This document shows, in pieces, positions 7,862 through 16,086 of a stretch of 64,000 nucleotides of DNA. The position numbers and the translations under genes were made by a program. This DNA is from Alteromonas sp. RKMC-009. GTDB lineage: Bacteria; Pseudomonadota; Gammaproteobacteria; Enterobacterales; Alteromonadaceae. The stretch covers positions 3,968,001-4,032,000 of the forward strand of contig NZ_CP031010.1 in assembly GCF_003584565.2 (NCBI RefSeq). The letters run 5' to 3'. Position 1 is the first letter of the stretch; every line of letters starts with the position of its first letter. The notes below the pieces were generated by a model. It saw only the letters and a program-made list of their open reading frames with translations, was not told the origin of the DNA and did no database searches.

Positions 7862-9277
7862 ATGTTGAGGTATTTTTCTTTTTTTACTGCCATTTTTCTG
7901 CTGCTGTGCCTGAACGCTCAGGCGCAACAACAACCACCGACTGCAGAAACAGTACTGCAGTCTATTCTGCACAATCATCCTAAGCTGCTTGAGCTTGAAG
8001 CCAAAGGTGGTCAGCGCCGGCAGGTACTGGCTTACGCTGAAGCTGCATTTGATGTGCAACTTGAGCAGGATACAGCCCTGCGCACCAGTGGTTACTACAG
8101 CGGTGACTATCTGTCTCAGCGTGTTGTCAATCCGCTGGGAACCGCCAATGCTAAGGTGAAAGCCGAATACCGTATCGGTAACGGTACTTTCCCCTATTAC
8201 GAGCGTTACTATGAAACGCTGACCGGTGGTGAAGCCAGTATCGGTTTTGCCATGTCGTTGCTGCAAAACCGGGAGACGGATAAAAAACGGATGGCCATTG
8301 AAGATGCCAGAGTGAGTATGTCTCAATGGGATGCAGAAGCCGCCCTGGCCCTGAACGAACTGGTTTACAAAGGCTTATCGGCTTATCTGGACTGGTACGA
8401 AAGTCATCTGAATGAGCAGATATACGCAGCACTGGTGAAGACCACCGAGACCCGTGGAAACGCCATTAATACCAGGGTTGAAGAAGGGGATCTTGCGCGC
8501 ATCACCCAGACAGAATTTGAGGTCACAGTGATGCAGCGTAATCTGGCTTTACAGGATGCCAGAAGGAAGGCCGCACAGGCGAGAGAGAAGTTGGCTTACT
8601 ATTACCGCGATGAGCAATTCCGGCCGGTCAGCACAGCAACCCTGAATACTGTCCCCGGTGATATTCAATGGCCCTGGATGAGTGCTGCGGTTAAACCCGC
8701 GTTGCTGCAGAGCCTGATTGCACAGCACCCTGCTCTCACCAGTTTGCAGGCAGAAATGCAACTGGCGAAAAACAAGCTGCGACTGGCAAAGAACGCGCTC
8801 TTACCCACGCTGGATATTGAAGCAAAGCTGGCGCGGGATATCGGCAGCGGGCCGGAGAACCTGAACGGTACAGAAACAAAAGTCGGCCTGCAATTTTCCA
8901 TGCCGCTGGGCCGTCGCCAGGCGAAGGCTGATGAGGCAAAGGCTTCGTTAAAGTTGCGTGAAATTGAAGCCGTGGTTCAGACCACACAGGATGCACTTGA
9001 ACGGGATATGGCAGTGGGTTTACAGGCACTGCAGTACGGCAAGACCATGGCTGAACTGCAACAGCAGCAGGCGGTATTAACGGAAAAGCTGTTCAGTCAG
9101 GAGCAGAAACGGTTTGAGATGGGGGACAGTGACCTGTTCTTACTAAACAGCCGTGAATCACAGGCAATATCAGCGCGTCTTAACGCGGTGAAAGCAGAAA
9201 TAGAAATTAAGCGGATTGTACTGGGAATCTACTACCAGACCGGTTTGCTCGCCCAAACGCCTGATACATCGCTGTAA
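7862..9277 (+). CDS. TolC-like outer membrane efflux protein
   Basis: A 471-residue outer-membrane factor with a signal peptide ending near AQA (residue 21). The remainder is long amphipathic helices with repeated Leu/Gln/Glu/Ala heptads in two halves, as in TolC trimers that form a trans-periplasmic channel. It lies 6 bases after the HlyD-like gene and closes the three-gene export operon. The proximal ribosome site is weak, so translation is probably coupled. A hairpin terminator follows at 9284-9307 and is shared with the convergent GH3 gene. The exported substrate is not encoded in an obvious way next to the operon. Confidence 0.85.
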   Translation: MLRYFSFFTAIFLLLCLNAQAQQQPPTAETVLQSILHNHPKLLELEAKGGQRRQVLAYAEAAFDVQLEQDTALRTSGYYSGDYLSQRVVNPLGTANAKVKAEYRIGNGTFPYYERYYETLTGGEASIGFAMSLLQNRETDKKRMAIEDARVSMSQWDAEAALALNELVYKGLSAYLDWYESHLNEQIYAALVKTTETRGNAINTRVEEGDLARITQTEFEVTVMQRNLALQDARRKAAQAREKLAYYYRDEQFRPVSTATLNTVPGDIQWPWMSAAVKPALLQSLIAQHPALTSLQAEMQLAKNKLRLAKNALLPTLDIEAKLARDIGSGPENLNGTETKVGLQFSMPLGRRQAKADEAKASLKLREIEAVVQTTQDALERDMAVGLQALQYGKTMAELQQQQAVLTEKLFSQEQKRFEMGDSDLFLLNSRESQAISARLNAVKAEIEIKRIVLGIYYQTGLLAQTPDTSL

Positions 9278-9283
9278 AAAAGA

Positions 9284-9307
9284 AAAGCCACCCCGCAGGG
9301 TGGCTTT
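9284..9307. terminator. Bidirectional terminator between tolC-like and GH3 genes
   Basis: AAAGCCACCC (9284-9293) pairs perfectly with GGGTGGCTTT (9298-9307) around loop CGCA. The leftward strand has an extra T-rich tail, so it is strongest for the GH3 transcript. Confidence 0.85.
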
Positions 9308-9345
9308 GAGGTTGCAGGAAGAAGGGCATCACTTCCTGCAAGAGG

Positions 9346-11739
9346 TTACTGTACAGACAGCTCCCTCAACCGTGGTGCAGGATTCATCGCTACACTCACT
9401 TTTTCAGCCACTACAGGCGAGTCAAGGGAATAACTGGCACCAGACTGAATATTGTCAGAGGCAGCGCCAACGTGGATATTGTATTCACCCGCATCGGCCA
9501 CCCATGCCCGCTGTACTTCATTAAATGAAGCCAACAGCTTAGGTGTTACCGCAAACTCAAGGGTTTGCGACTGTCCCGGTGCAAGCTCGTTTGTTTTCTC
9601 AAATCCCTTGAGCTCTTTGACCGGTTTTTCACTGCCCGGCGCAGAGATATAAAGCTGAACCGCTTCCTTCCCTGCTACTTTTCCTGAATTAGTGATGGTC
9701 ACCGAAACGGTGAACTCACCAGCGTTCTTTCCGGCCTTCACAACGGCATCGCCATAGTCAAAACCGGTGTATGATAAGCCGTAACCGAAGGCATAAGCCG
9801 GTTTCACATTGAATGCATCGTAATAGCGGTAGCCGACATAAATGCCGTCGTTATAGTCGAGTTGTGACTCTTTACCCACGAACAGACCAATGTAAGGGTC
9901 TTTCACGTCGTCTTCAGATGTGGGGGAGCCCGGAAATGTGCTGGCTGATGCCAGGTCGGCATATTTAACCGGAAAGGTCGTTGCCAGTTTACCTGACGGA
10001 TTGACTTTACCGGTGAGCACATCAGCCAGTGCATTACCGGCTTCCTGACCGCCCTGCCAGGGCAACACAATCGCGTCGGCCTTGTCACGCCAGCTGGCCG
10101 TTTCAATAACGTTTCCGATATTCAGCGCGACAATCACTTTCTTGCCTTTAGCATGAAACGCAGCGGAAACACGGTTTATCAAATCCTGTTCGGTAGCATT
10201 CAGGTCAAAATCATTATCAACAATACGGTCCTGGAACTCACCGGAATTCCGGCCAATGGTGATAAGCGCCACGTCGTTTGACTCTGCCATGCTGGCAATC
10301 TGTGCATCAGACGGCGTGTATTCCGGTAACGGAGGTTGCAACTCGAAGAAATTCTTCTTCGGCGGACGTTTGGCGTCTTCCGCTTTCATGAACGCTTCGT
10401 AGTCTGCCTGTAATGCTGCATCTACTTTCAGGGAGCTGTTTGCCAGCCCTTCCACCAGCGATACGGTATACGCTTCGTTCACGTCGCCACTACCCGTGCC
10501 GCCGGCGATAAAGGCATAAGACGTGTTACCGAATGCGGCCACATTCTGAGCACCGGTAAGCGGTAAGGTTGCCTGCTCATTTTTAAGCAGAATAACCCCT
10601 TCTGCAGCAGCACGGCGGGCCACTTCTGCATGGGCTTTCAGATCAGGCTTATTGCTGTACTCATATTCATTAAAGGTGGGAGACGACAGCATTACAGTAA
10701 AAATTTTGCTGAGGTTGCGATCAAGCACGGCTTCTTCAAGCTGACCGCTTTCCACCGCCTGTTTAATGTTTTCACGCTGATCCGGCATGCCGGGCATAAT
10801 CAAATCATTGCCTGCCTGCATTTGCTCTGCAGCGTTATCACCGGCGAACCAGTCTGTCATAACCAGGCCTTGGAAGCCCCACTCTCCGCGCAGAATATCT
10901 GTCAGCAGCTTTTCGTCCTGAGAGGTATAGACGCCATTCAACTTGTTATAGGACGTCATGATCGCCCACGGCTGCGCCTGTTCAACGGCGATCTCAAATC
11001 CACGCAGATAAATTTCGCGTAATGCACGTTCATTGACGTGGGAGTCCATCCACATCCGGCTGGTTTCACCGCTGTTCGCCACAAAGTGCTTGATGGTTGC
11101 ACCTACACCATTCGACTCAATTCCGTTAACAATAGACGCGGCCATATTGCCGCTCAGATACGGATCTTCAGAATAATATTCAAAGTTCCGGCCACCCAGC
11201 GGGTTATAGTGAATGTTCATTCCCGGTGCGAGAAACAGGTCAATACCATATTCTTTAACTTCCTCCCCCATGGCCGTGCCAACGGCGTTCAGCAGCTCTT
11301 TGTCCCAGCTGGAAGCCAGCAGAGTTGCAATAGGAAAGGCAGTGGCGTAGTACTTATTTTCATCCCCTTCACGCTCAGGAGAAATACGTACACCGGCAGG
11401 TCCGTCAGCCAGTACCAGTGCGGGAATACCTAGTTCATCGATGGCGAACGTTGAACCGGCAGCGCCCGGCACTTTTTCCGATCCGCCAATATTGTCTACT
11501 CTGAAGCCCGTGCCGGTAACCAGCTTGATTTTCTGATCCAGCGTCAGCCTGCTGATTAAATCAGCCACACGCTGTTCAACGGGCAGACTGGTATTTTCAT
11601 AGACGTCCTTCTGACCGTTACCATTTAGATCACGGAATGCTGCCGTTGTTGATGCAGAATCTGCAGGTTGCTCATTTGCACAACCTGCTAAAGCCGCAAT
11701 TGCACATGCCAGCACAGTTTTCTTCAGATTTATCTTCAT
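9346..11739 (-). CDS. Glycoside hydrolase family 3 beta-glucosidase-like lipoprotein
   Basis: A 797-residue GH3 enzyme that would release terminal beta-linked sugars in the periplasm or at the outer membrane. The signal peptide ends in the lipobox LAGC. The N-terminal GH3 barrel carries KHFVANSGE and the nucleophile Asp296 in VMTDWFAG; the second GH3 domain and a C-terminal fibronectin III-like domain (about residues 680-770) follow. The ATG at 11739 is preferred, with GAGTGAG upstream; a GTG at 11748 is also in frame. It sits 53 bases behind the TonB receptor gene, with a terminator-like hairpin between them, so the two are probably co-transcribed with reduced GH3 output. Exact substrate (glucoside, galactoside or xyloside) cannot be fixed by eye. 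Confidence 0.88.
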   Translation of the reverse strand: MKINLKKTVLACAIAALAGCANEQPADSASTTAAFRDLNGNGQKDVYENTSLPVEQRVADLISRLTLDQKIKLVTGTGFRVDNIGGSEKVPGAAGSTFAIDELGIPALVLADGPAGVRISPEREGDENKYYATAFPIATLLASSWDKELLNAVGTAMGEEVKEYGIDLFLAPGMNIHYNPLGGRNFEYYSEDPYLSGNMAASIVNGIESNGVGATIKHFVANSGETSRMWMDSHVNERALREIYLRGFEIAVEQAQPWAIMTSYNKLNGVYTSQDEKLLTDILRGEWGFQGLVMTDWFAGDNAAEQMQAGNDLIMPGMPDQRENIKQAVESGQLEEAVLDRNLSKIFTVMLSSPTFNEYEYSNKPDLKAHAEVARRAAAEGVILLKNEQATLPLTGAQNVAAFGNTSYAFIAGGTGSGDVNEAYTVSLVEGLANSSLKVDAALQADYEAFMKAEDAKRPPKKNFFELQPPLPEYTPSDAQIASMAESNDVALITIGRNSGEFQDRIVDNDFDLNATEQDLINRVSAAFHAKGKKVIVALNIGNVIETASWRDKADAIVLPWQGGQEAGNALADVLTGKVNPSGKLATTFPVKYADLASASTFPGSPTSEDDVKDPYIGLFVGKESQLDYNDGIYVGYRYYDAFNVKPAYAFGYGLSYTGFDYGDAVVKAGKNAGEFTVSVTITNSGKVAGKEAVQLYISAPGSEKPVKELKGFEKTNELAPGQSQTLEFAVTPKLLASFNEVQRAWVADAGEYNIHVGAASDNIQSGASYSLDSPVVAEKVSVAMNPAPRLRELSVQ

Positions 11740-11756
11740 TTCACTCACTCATGGTT

Positions 11757-11783
11757 AAAAAAGGGAGCTGCGGAACAGCCCCC
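11757..11783 (-). terminator. Terminator/attenuator between TonB receptor and GH3 gene
   Basis: On the reverse strand GGGGGCTG (11783-11776) pairs with CAGCTCCC (11770-11763) with one G-U pair, loop TTCCG, and is followed directly by six Ts (11762-11757). It lies inside the short gap of a probable operon. Confidence 0.65.
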
Positions 11784-11792
11784 GGTTAGCCA

Positions 11793-14111
11793 TTACTGAA
11801 ACTTGTACCCGAAGCGGACACCAACAAGACGGGGATCAGCAAAGGTTGCTGTTCCTGTGTTGAAATCGCCGCTCGGGCCAACGTTTGACAAAGTAATGTT
11901 GTTTTCAAGATTCTTAACAAAAGCCTGTGCATACCAGTCTCTGTCAGGACTGTTGTACGTCATGGTCAGGTCTGTTTTGGTAAAGCCGGGCTGACGGAAA
12001 TTCGCGCGCAGTGCACTGCTTAAGATTTCATACTCTGCACTCCAGCGGGTGTTCAGAGCGAGACTCAGCTCACCACCGCTTTGCATTTCCATGGTGTACT
12101 GATAACCGGCAGTAACGGTCCATTCAGGAGAGCGCGACAAACGTTCGCCGGCGAAGCTCACACCGGCTTCCTCATCTAAAATCCACTCATCATAAGAAGC
12201 ATCCAGTAATGTCACTGCTGCATTAAAACGGTGATTTACATTTGGACGATAGAAAGTATCCAGTTCAGCACCGTTGATGGTGGCTTCTGCCGCGTTAGTG
12301 GTTACCTGACAAGGGCCGCCACATACATAACTTAACTGCGAAAGCTGCAGATCCTGATAGTCGTAACTGAACACGTTGGCGTTAATAGTCATCTTGTTGT
12401 TCAGTACGCGGGTTTTGATACCCAGCTCTGTAGACGTCAGCGTTTCCGGGTCATAGTAGACTGCGGCTTCAGGCAGCGGACTGTTACAACCTGTTGCGCC
12501 TTCCACACAGCCGTCATTAAATCCGCCGGCTTTGTAGCCTGTGGCAATACTGCCGTAGAGCATGGTGGCATCACTGATGTCGTAATCTACGCCAAGCTTC
12601 CAGGTAGTTTTTGAATACTCACGGTCTGCGTAATTAAGCGAATCAGGTAGCGGATTGTCGTCGCTGGCCTGGAAGTTCAGCTCTTCGCCTAGGTTTTTGT
12701 GGAAAATCGTGGCACCGGCACGGGACTTTTGATCCTTCGTTGTGCGGATACCGGCAGTCAGGCGTAAGTCATCAGACACGTTGTAAGTCGCCTGACTGAA
12801 AAAGCCCAGCGAATCAGCTTTGGTAGGGTTTTGCGGAAAGCCGAAAATATAGCCGTCTTCACCCGGTGTCGGGTTGATCAGACCGATAATGTCGAGGCGT
12901 ATTCCGGACTGTTCCTCAAAATAGTACAAACCCGCCTGCGCCAGCCACTTGTCGCTGTTATACGCTATACGAAATTCGTGAGACTGCTGCTCATAAGTAC
13001 CTGAGAAAGGCCCGTCAACCCAGTAATCGGTTTTGCTTGCCGCATCGCCACCCAGCAATAGAGGTAACATTTCGGCCCGGTCAAACTCGCGGTAGCTGCC
13101 AAGGTAGTTAAAGGTCAGCGCATCGTTTAACAGCCAGGTGAAATCCCCCATCACACCCCAGGTAGAGTTATCTGCATACACATCAGGGAAGTATCCGGCT
13201 GCCAGTGTTTGCTGATTATCTGTGCCGCGGTTTACATAGACAGGCGATACGCCCTCGCCGTTTTCTGTCGTCGACGGGTTGGTGAAGGGTGTTTCAAAAA
13301 AATTGTGTACCGGTACAGATGCCATGTTGTTGCCTTTCATCTGCGAGTAATCACCGCGAACCAGCAAGGTCATATCTTCGGTGAAGTTGAACAACCCTGA
13401 CAGACGGATTGACCGGTTATCTTTGAAATCGGAGATATCGACAGCCTCAGTACCATCAAATGCTTCGTATTCGACATAGTTGTCGCGTTGATCGATATTC
13501 ACTGCAGCACGGAAAGACACGCTGTCGTTTACCGGCATATTCACAATGCCGGTGAACTGGCGGGTATTGTAATTACCCAGTGTCATATCTGCAGAGGCCT
13601 CAAAAAACTCATGAGGTTTGGCCGAAATAACATTTACCAGACCAGCAGTGGTGTTCCGTCCGTAAAGCGTGCCCTGCGGACCACGCAGTACTTCTACGCG
13701 GTCTATATCGAAGAATGAAACCTCCTGAGCCTGAGGTCTGGCAATGTAAATGCCGTCAAGCATAAATGCTGCAGAAGGATCTCCCTTCTCGGTGTTATCG
13801 GTACTGGTAACACCACGAATAGTAATTTGAAGTCCGTTGGTCCGGTCAATAGAAACGTTCGGAACCGTTTCTGCGAGCTGTGTAGGGTTGGTTATCCCCT
13901 GGTCACGCAGTTGTTGCGTGCCTAATACCGACAACGCCACCGGCGTTTTCTCTGCGGCAGTGGCGGTACGGTTCGCAGTAACCATGATTTGTTCGTATTC
14001 AGGCTCTTCCTCAGCGGTTGCCGGCGCTTGCTGTGCAAACACCTGGGAATGGAATAAGCCGCCGGCTATAACTAGGCCAAGTGTTATTTTGTTTAATTGT
14101 TGTGGTTTCAT
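11793..14111 (-). CDS. TonB-dependent outer membrane receptor
   Basis: A 772-residue TonB-dependent transporter for energised uptake across the outer membrane. It has a signal peptide ending near QVFA (residue 25), a TonB-box-like segment EQIMVTA, a plug domain with VEVLRGPQGTLYGRNT, and a long beta-barrel ending in Phe-Gln after aromatic residues (GVRFGYKFQ). The ATG at 14111 is chosen because the signal peptide starts there and GAGGG lies at good distance; the frame remains open upstream without signal-like sequence. Its linkage to GH3, GH42 and a LacI regulator suggests an oligosaccharide ligand. Many family members carry siderophores, but no iron-related gene is nearby. Confidence 0.9.
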   Translation of the reverse strand: MKPQQLNKITLGLVIAGGLFHSQVFAQQAPATAEEEPEYEQIMVTANRTATAAEKTPVALSVLGTQQLRDQGITNPTQLAETVPNVSIDRTNGLQITIRGVTSTDNTEKGDPSAAFMLDGIYIARPQAQEVSFFDIDRVEVLRGPQGTLYGRNTTAGLVNVISAKPHEFFEASADMTLGNYNTRQFTGIVNMPVNDSVSFRAAVNIDQRDNYVEYEAFDGTEAVDISDFKDNRSIRLSGLFNFTEDMTLLVRGDYSQMKGNNMASVPVHNFFETPFTNPSTTENGEGVSPVYVNRGTDNQQTLAAGYFPDVYADNSTWGVMGDFTWLLNDALTFNYLGSYREFDRAEMLPLLLGGDAASKTDYWVDGPFSGTYEQQSHEFRIAYNSDKWLAQAGLYYFEEQSGIRLDIIGLINPTPGEDGYIFGFPQNPTKADSLGFFSQATYNVSDDLRLTAGIRTTKDQKSRAGATIFHKNLGEELNFQASDDNPLPDSLNYADREYSKTTWKLGVDYDISDATMLYGSIATGYKAGGFNDGCVEGATGCNSPLPEAAVYYDPETLTSTELGIKTRVLNNKMTINANVFSYDYQDLQLSQLSYVCGGPCQVTTNAAEATINGAELDTFYRPNVNHRFNAAVTLLDASYDEWILDEEAGVSFAGERLSRSPEWTVTAGYQYTMEMQSGGELSLALNTRWSAEYEILSSALRANFRQPGFTKTDLTMTYNSPDRDWYAQAFVKNLENNITLSNVGPSGDFNTGTATFADPRLVGVRFGYKFQ

Positions 14112-14286
14112 TGTGTGTCCCTCAATCCTGCAACGGTTGTTTGATTGAGCAACGGCAGGAACGCTGACCGGCAGTTTGACTACCCATAACACTTTGCCGG
14201 ATGAAATCACTGCTTTTCTGCACCCGATATCCGCAGACAGTGAACATTTCCCGAGTCGTTGCCCTGAATAAAATACCACCAAAAGA

Positions 14287-14298
14287 GACATCGATGTC
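14287..14298. promoter_or_regulatory. Perfect palindrome GACATCGATGTC upstream of the TonB receptor
   Basis: A perfect 12-bp palindrome with central CG, the symmetry favoured by LacI-family regulators, lies 176 bases upstream of the receptor start. Related ACATCG-containing words recur at 14391-14405 and 14471-14479. Confidence 0.35.
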
Positions 14299-14378
14299 AA
14301 CATTAAAAATAACATTTTTTTAACTAAAAACGATTGAATTAAACATTATTTATGTGCAATAAATAGCAGCATATCGCG

Positions 14379-14392
14379 TGAAAACGCTTATA
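14379..14392. promoter_or_regulatory. Candidate LacI-family operator (TGAAAACGCTTATA)
   Basis: The word fits the general LacI/GalR/CcpA pattern TGNAANCGNTNNCA with one mismatch. A similar word is found before the lacI gene at 18230-18243. It lies between the divergent TonB receptor and the small secreted-peptide gene, so it could control both directions. Confidence 0.45.
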
Positions 14393-14406
14393 CATCGCAG
14401 ATGTAT
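14390..14406. promoter_or_regulatory. Inverted repeat ATACATC-GCA-GATGTAT
   Basis: Seven-base arms around a 3-base centre, partly adjoining the LacI-like word at 14379-14392. It could be a second protein site or a small hairpin in the divergent promoter region. Confidence 0.35.
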
Positions 14407-14488
14407 GCAGTATTTTACATTCACATTCATTCTTTAAAAAATACGATTGTAAATTTTTTTAAAGAATTATGACATCGATAGACATTCA

Positions 14489-14510
14489 ACTTCCGGCTAA
14501 TACCGGAAGT
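14489..14510 (+). promoter_or_regulatory. Leader hairpin before the small secreted-peptide gene
   Basis: ACTTCCGG / CCGGAAGT with loop CTAATA forms a perfect 8-bp hairpin ending eight bases before the GGGAGAG ribosome site at about 14518-14524. There is no T-run, so it looks like a leader structure rather than a terminator. Confidence 0.4.
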
Positions 14511-14528
14511 AAGAAATAGGGAGAGTTC

Positions 14529-14657
14529 ATGTTAAACTGCATCTTATTGCTGGCATGTTTGCTGGTCATTCCCGCCGCACAGGCTGATGTACCTGAAGCC
14601 CTTAAGCAGGATGCTGGTATGACTCCCTTTGTCAACCCCGAACGAGCGCTTCCCTGA
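14529..14657 (+). pseudogene. Short secreted-protein fragment, probably cut off by the IS
   Basis: An ATG at 14529 with a good ribosome site (GGGAGAG) opens a 42-codon frame that begins with a clear signal peptide (MLNCILLLACLLVIPAAQA) and then only 23 further residues before TGA. A complete export signal with almost no mature protein suggests the 5' end of a longer gene whose remainder was lost when the IS110 element arrived; the IS-related repeats start about 46 bases downstream. It is oriented toward GH42, so it may have been the first gene of a GH42 operon. A genuine small secreted peptide remains possible. I do not recognise the family from the few residues left. Confidence 0.5.
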
Positions 14658-14702
14658 CACTCTTTCAGTCCATAAGCAGTTGTATTTCTCATTAAAATTA
14701 AA

Positions 14703-14921
14703 TGAGCTAACGCACCGGATGAGGCAGTAAATTCGTCGGTTGGTATGCTGGTATTCGTAGGTTACTTATTCGAGGAATAAGCAGAGCTGACCTTACTCAA
14801 TCCGCCGTGGCACCTTCTCATCAGTCTATGCGCGTGGGTCAATCACGGCTAAGTGATTGCCATCATAACACCCTCGTAGGTTGTGCCACTTTCCGCGGCC
14901 CGATCCGAATGCGTTAGCTCA
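14703..14921 (-). repeat. 219-bp region bounded by 12-bp inverted repeats; candidate bridge-RNA locus
   Basis: TGAGCTAACGCA (14703-14714) is the exact reverse complement of TGCGTTAGCTCA (14910-14921), and CGGAT/ATCCG just inside extends the pairing. Within it are GTGGCAC (14807-14813) with GTGCCAC (14883-14889), hairpin CTTATTC-GAG-GAATAAG (14765-14781), and hairpin CAATCAC-GGCTAA-GTGATTG (14840-14859). No convincing coding frame is present. The nested stems and loops directly 3' of an IS110-type transposase are what a bridge RNA of the IS1111 branch would look like; an unrelated MITE is the main alternative. Confidence 0.45.
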
Positions 14922-14931
14922 AACTCGTTTA

Positions 14932-16086
14932 TCATGTGGGTACTCTGCTTAATCTGAGTTTTGGATTAACCGGTGTGAGTACCACTTCTTTTGCGATTGC
15001 CCAGATGTAGGCAGCCATTTCTCTGGCTATCGCGGTAATAATCAGATTGTAGTGTTTGCCTCTTTTAATCATGCGCTGGTAGCGTTTGCACAGGCGAAGC
15101 TGGGCCTTCCAGGCAATATCAACGATGTCTTTGGGTAAGCCTTCCTGCCTTAATTGTAATTCGGTGGAGATGTTCGCTGGGTATCGGTAACTGTGTGCAC
15201 CTTCAATCAACAGGCGTCTGGCCCTGCCATTCCCGGCTTTCGTAATGGCCCCCAGGCGACGCTTGCCCCCGGAGGATTGTTCACCGGGGACTAACCCCAA
15301 ATACGCCATGAGTTTTCTGGGATGATCGAAGCGTTGTAAATCGCCAAGTTCTGCTACCACGCCCACCGCCACCAACAACCTGACACCCCGCATGGCCTGA
15401 ATAGCTTTCACTACCGGATAGTAACGCCACTGGTGAACGTGATGGGTCAATTCATTATCCAGCCTTTCTAACCGTCGAATGCGTTCGTCAATGGTCTGAA
15501 GTTGTTCCTGCAAAACTATCTGCTGGGCCGGATGGGGTAATATCAGTTCGGTCAGCCAGCGTAAGTGTTTCTTAGACCAGTTGGCCGTTCCTTCATAACG
15601 AATATTGTTGCGAAGTAGCAAGGCTTTCAGCTGATATTTAGCTTCTTTTAAATCTTTCATTGCTGCTTCGCGGGCGCGGGCTAAATCACGAATTGCTTCA
15701 TCTTCCGGTTCAGGCACATAGACAGGGGTGAGATCTTCAGACTTTAGTGACCTGACAAGTTTAAGCGCATCCCGACGGTCAGTTTTAATATGCTCACCGG
15801 GTTTCTTAGGAATGAGGGAAGGGGCGACAACATAGCAGCAATGACCCAGACTGGTGATGAGACGGTAAATCCAGTAACCACAGGGACCGGCTTCATAAAC
15901 AACGTGAAGTGTGGCACCGGGGTATTTCGATTCGAACTGACGGAGCAGCTTCTTAACGCTAACTTTGGAAGAGGGTATGCGGCCAAAGTGAACAGGACTC
16001 GCCCCGCGTTGTTCTTCACAATAAGCTACTTCATGGAATTCTTTGTGCGTATCCAAGCCGATAAAAATCATGCTATGTTTATTCAT
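14932..16086 (-). CDS. IS110-family transposase (DEDD recombinase)
   Basis: A 384-residue transposase. The N-terminal RuvC-like DEDD domain shows Asp12 in GLDTHKE, Glu65 in YEAGPCGYW, and Asp103/Asp106 in KTDRRDALKL; a helical middle region follows, and the C-terminal Tnp_20 domain has GLVPGEQSSGGKRR with the expected Ser (271 or 272). All the hallmarks of an active enzyme are present and the frame is intact. The ATG at 16086 is preferred because GGAGG lies six bases upstream; the frame also allows a TTG at 16098. The ribosome site and ATG form one arm of a 12-bp inverted repeat with 16159-16170, which may limit translation from outside transcripts. Confidence 0.92.
   Translation of the reverse strand: MNKHSMIFIGLDTHKEFHEVAYCEEQRGASPVHFGRIPSSKVSVKKLLRQFESKYPGATLHVVYEAGPCGYWIYRLITSLGHCCYVVAPSLIPKKPGEHIKTDRRDALKLVRSLKSEDLTPVYVPEPEDEAIRDLARAREAAMKDLKEAKYQLKALLLRNNIRYEGTANWSKKHLRWLTELILPHPAQQIVLQEQLQTIDERIRRLERLDNELTHHVHQWRYYPVVKAIQAMRGVRLLVAVGVVAELGDLQRFDHPRKLMAYLGLVPGEQSSGGKRRLGAITKAGNGRARRLLIEGAHSYRYPANISTELQLRQEGLPKDIVDIAWKAQLRLCKRYQRMIKRGKHYNLIITAIAREMAAYIWAIAKEVVLTPVNPKLRLSRVPT

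Noticed and set aside
7829..8326. 165-residue reverse-strand frame over the TolC-like gene
   Set aside because: Antisense to a clear TolC-family coding region with no family resemblance or ribosome site.
12301..12330. Siderophore specificity of the TonB receptor
   Set aside because: Nothing in the plug or barrel readable by eye, and no iron genes nearby; the glycoside hydrolase context favours a glycan.
14703..14921. Integron attC site
   Set aside because: Arms containing TAACGC/GCGTTA recall attC core sites, but the GTTRRRY/RYYYAAC pairing with the usual spacer is not clear, there is no integrase or cassette array, and the block is directly 3' of an IS110 transposase.
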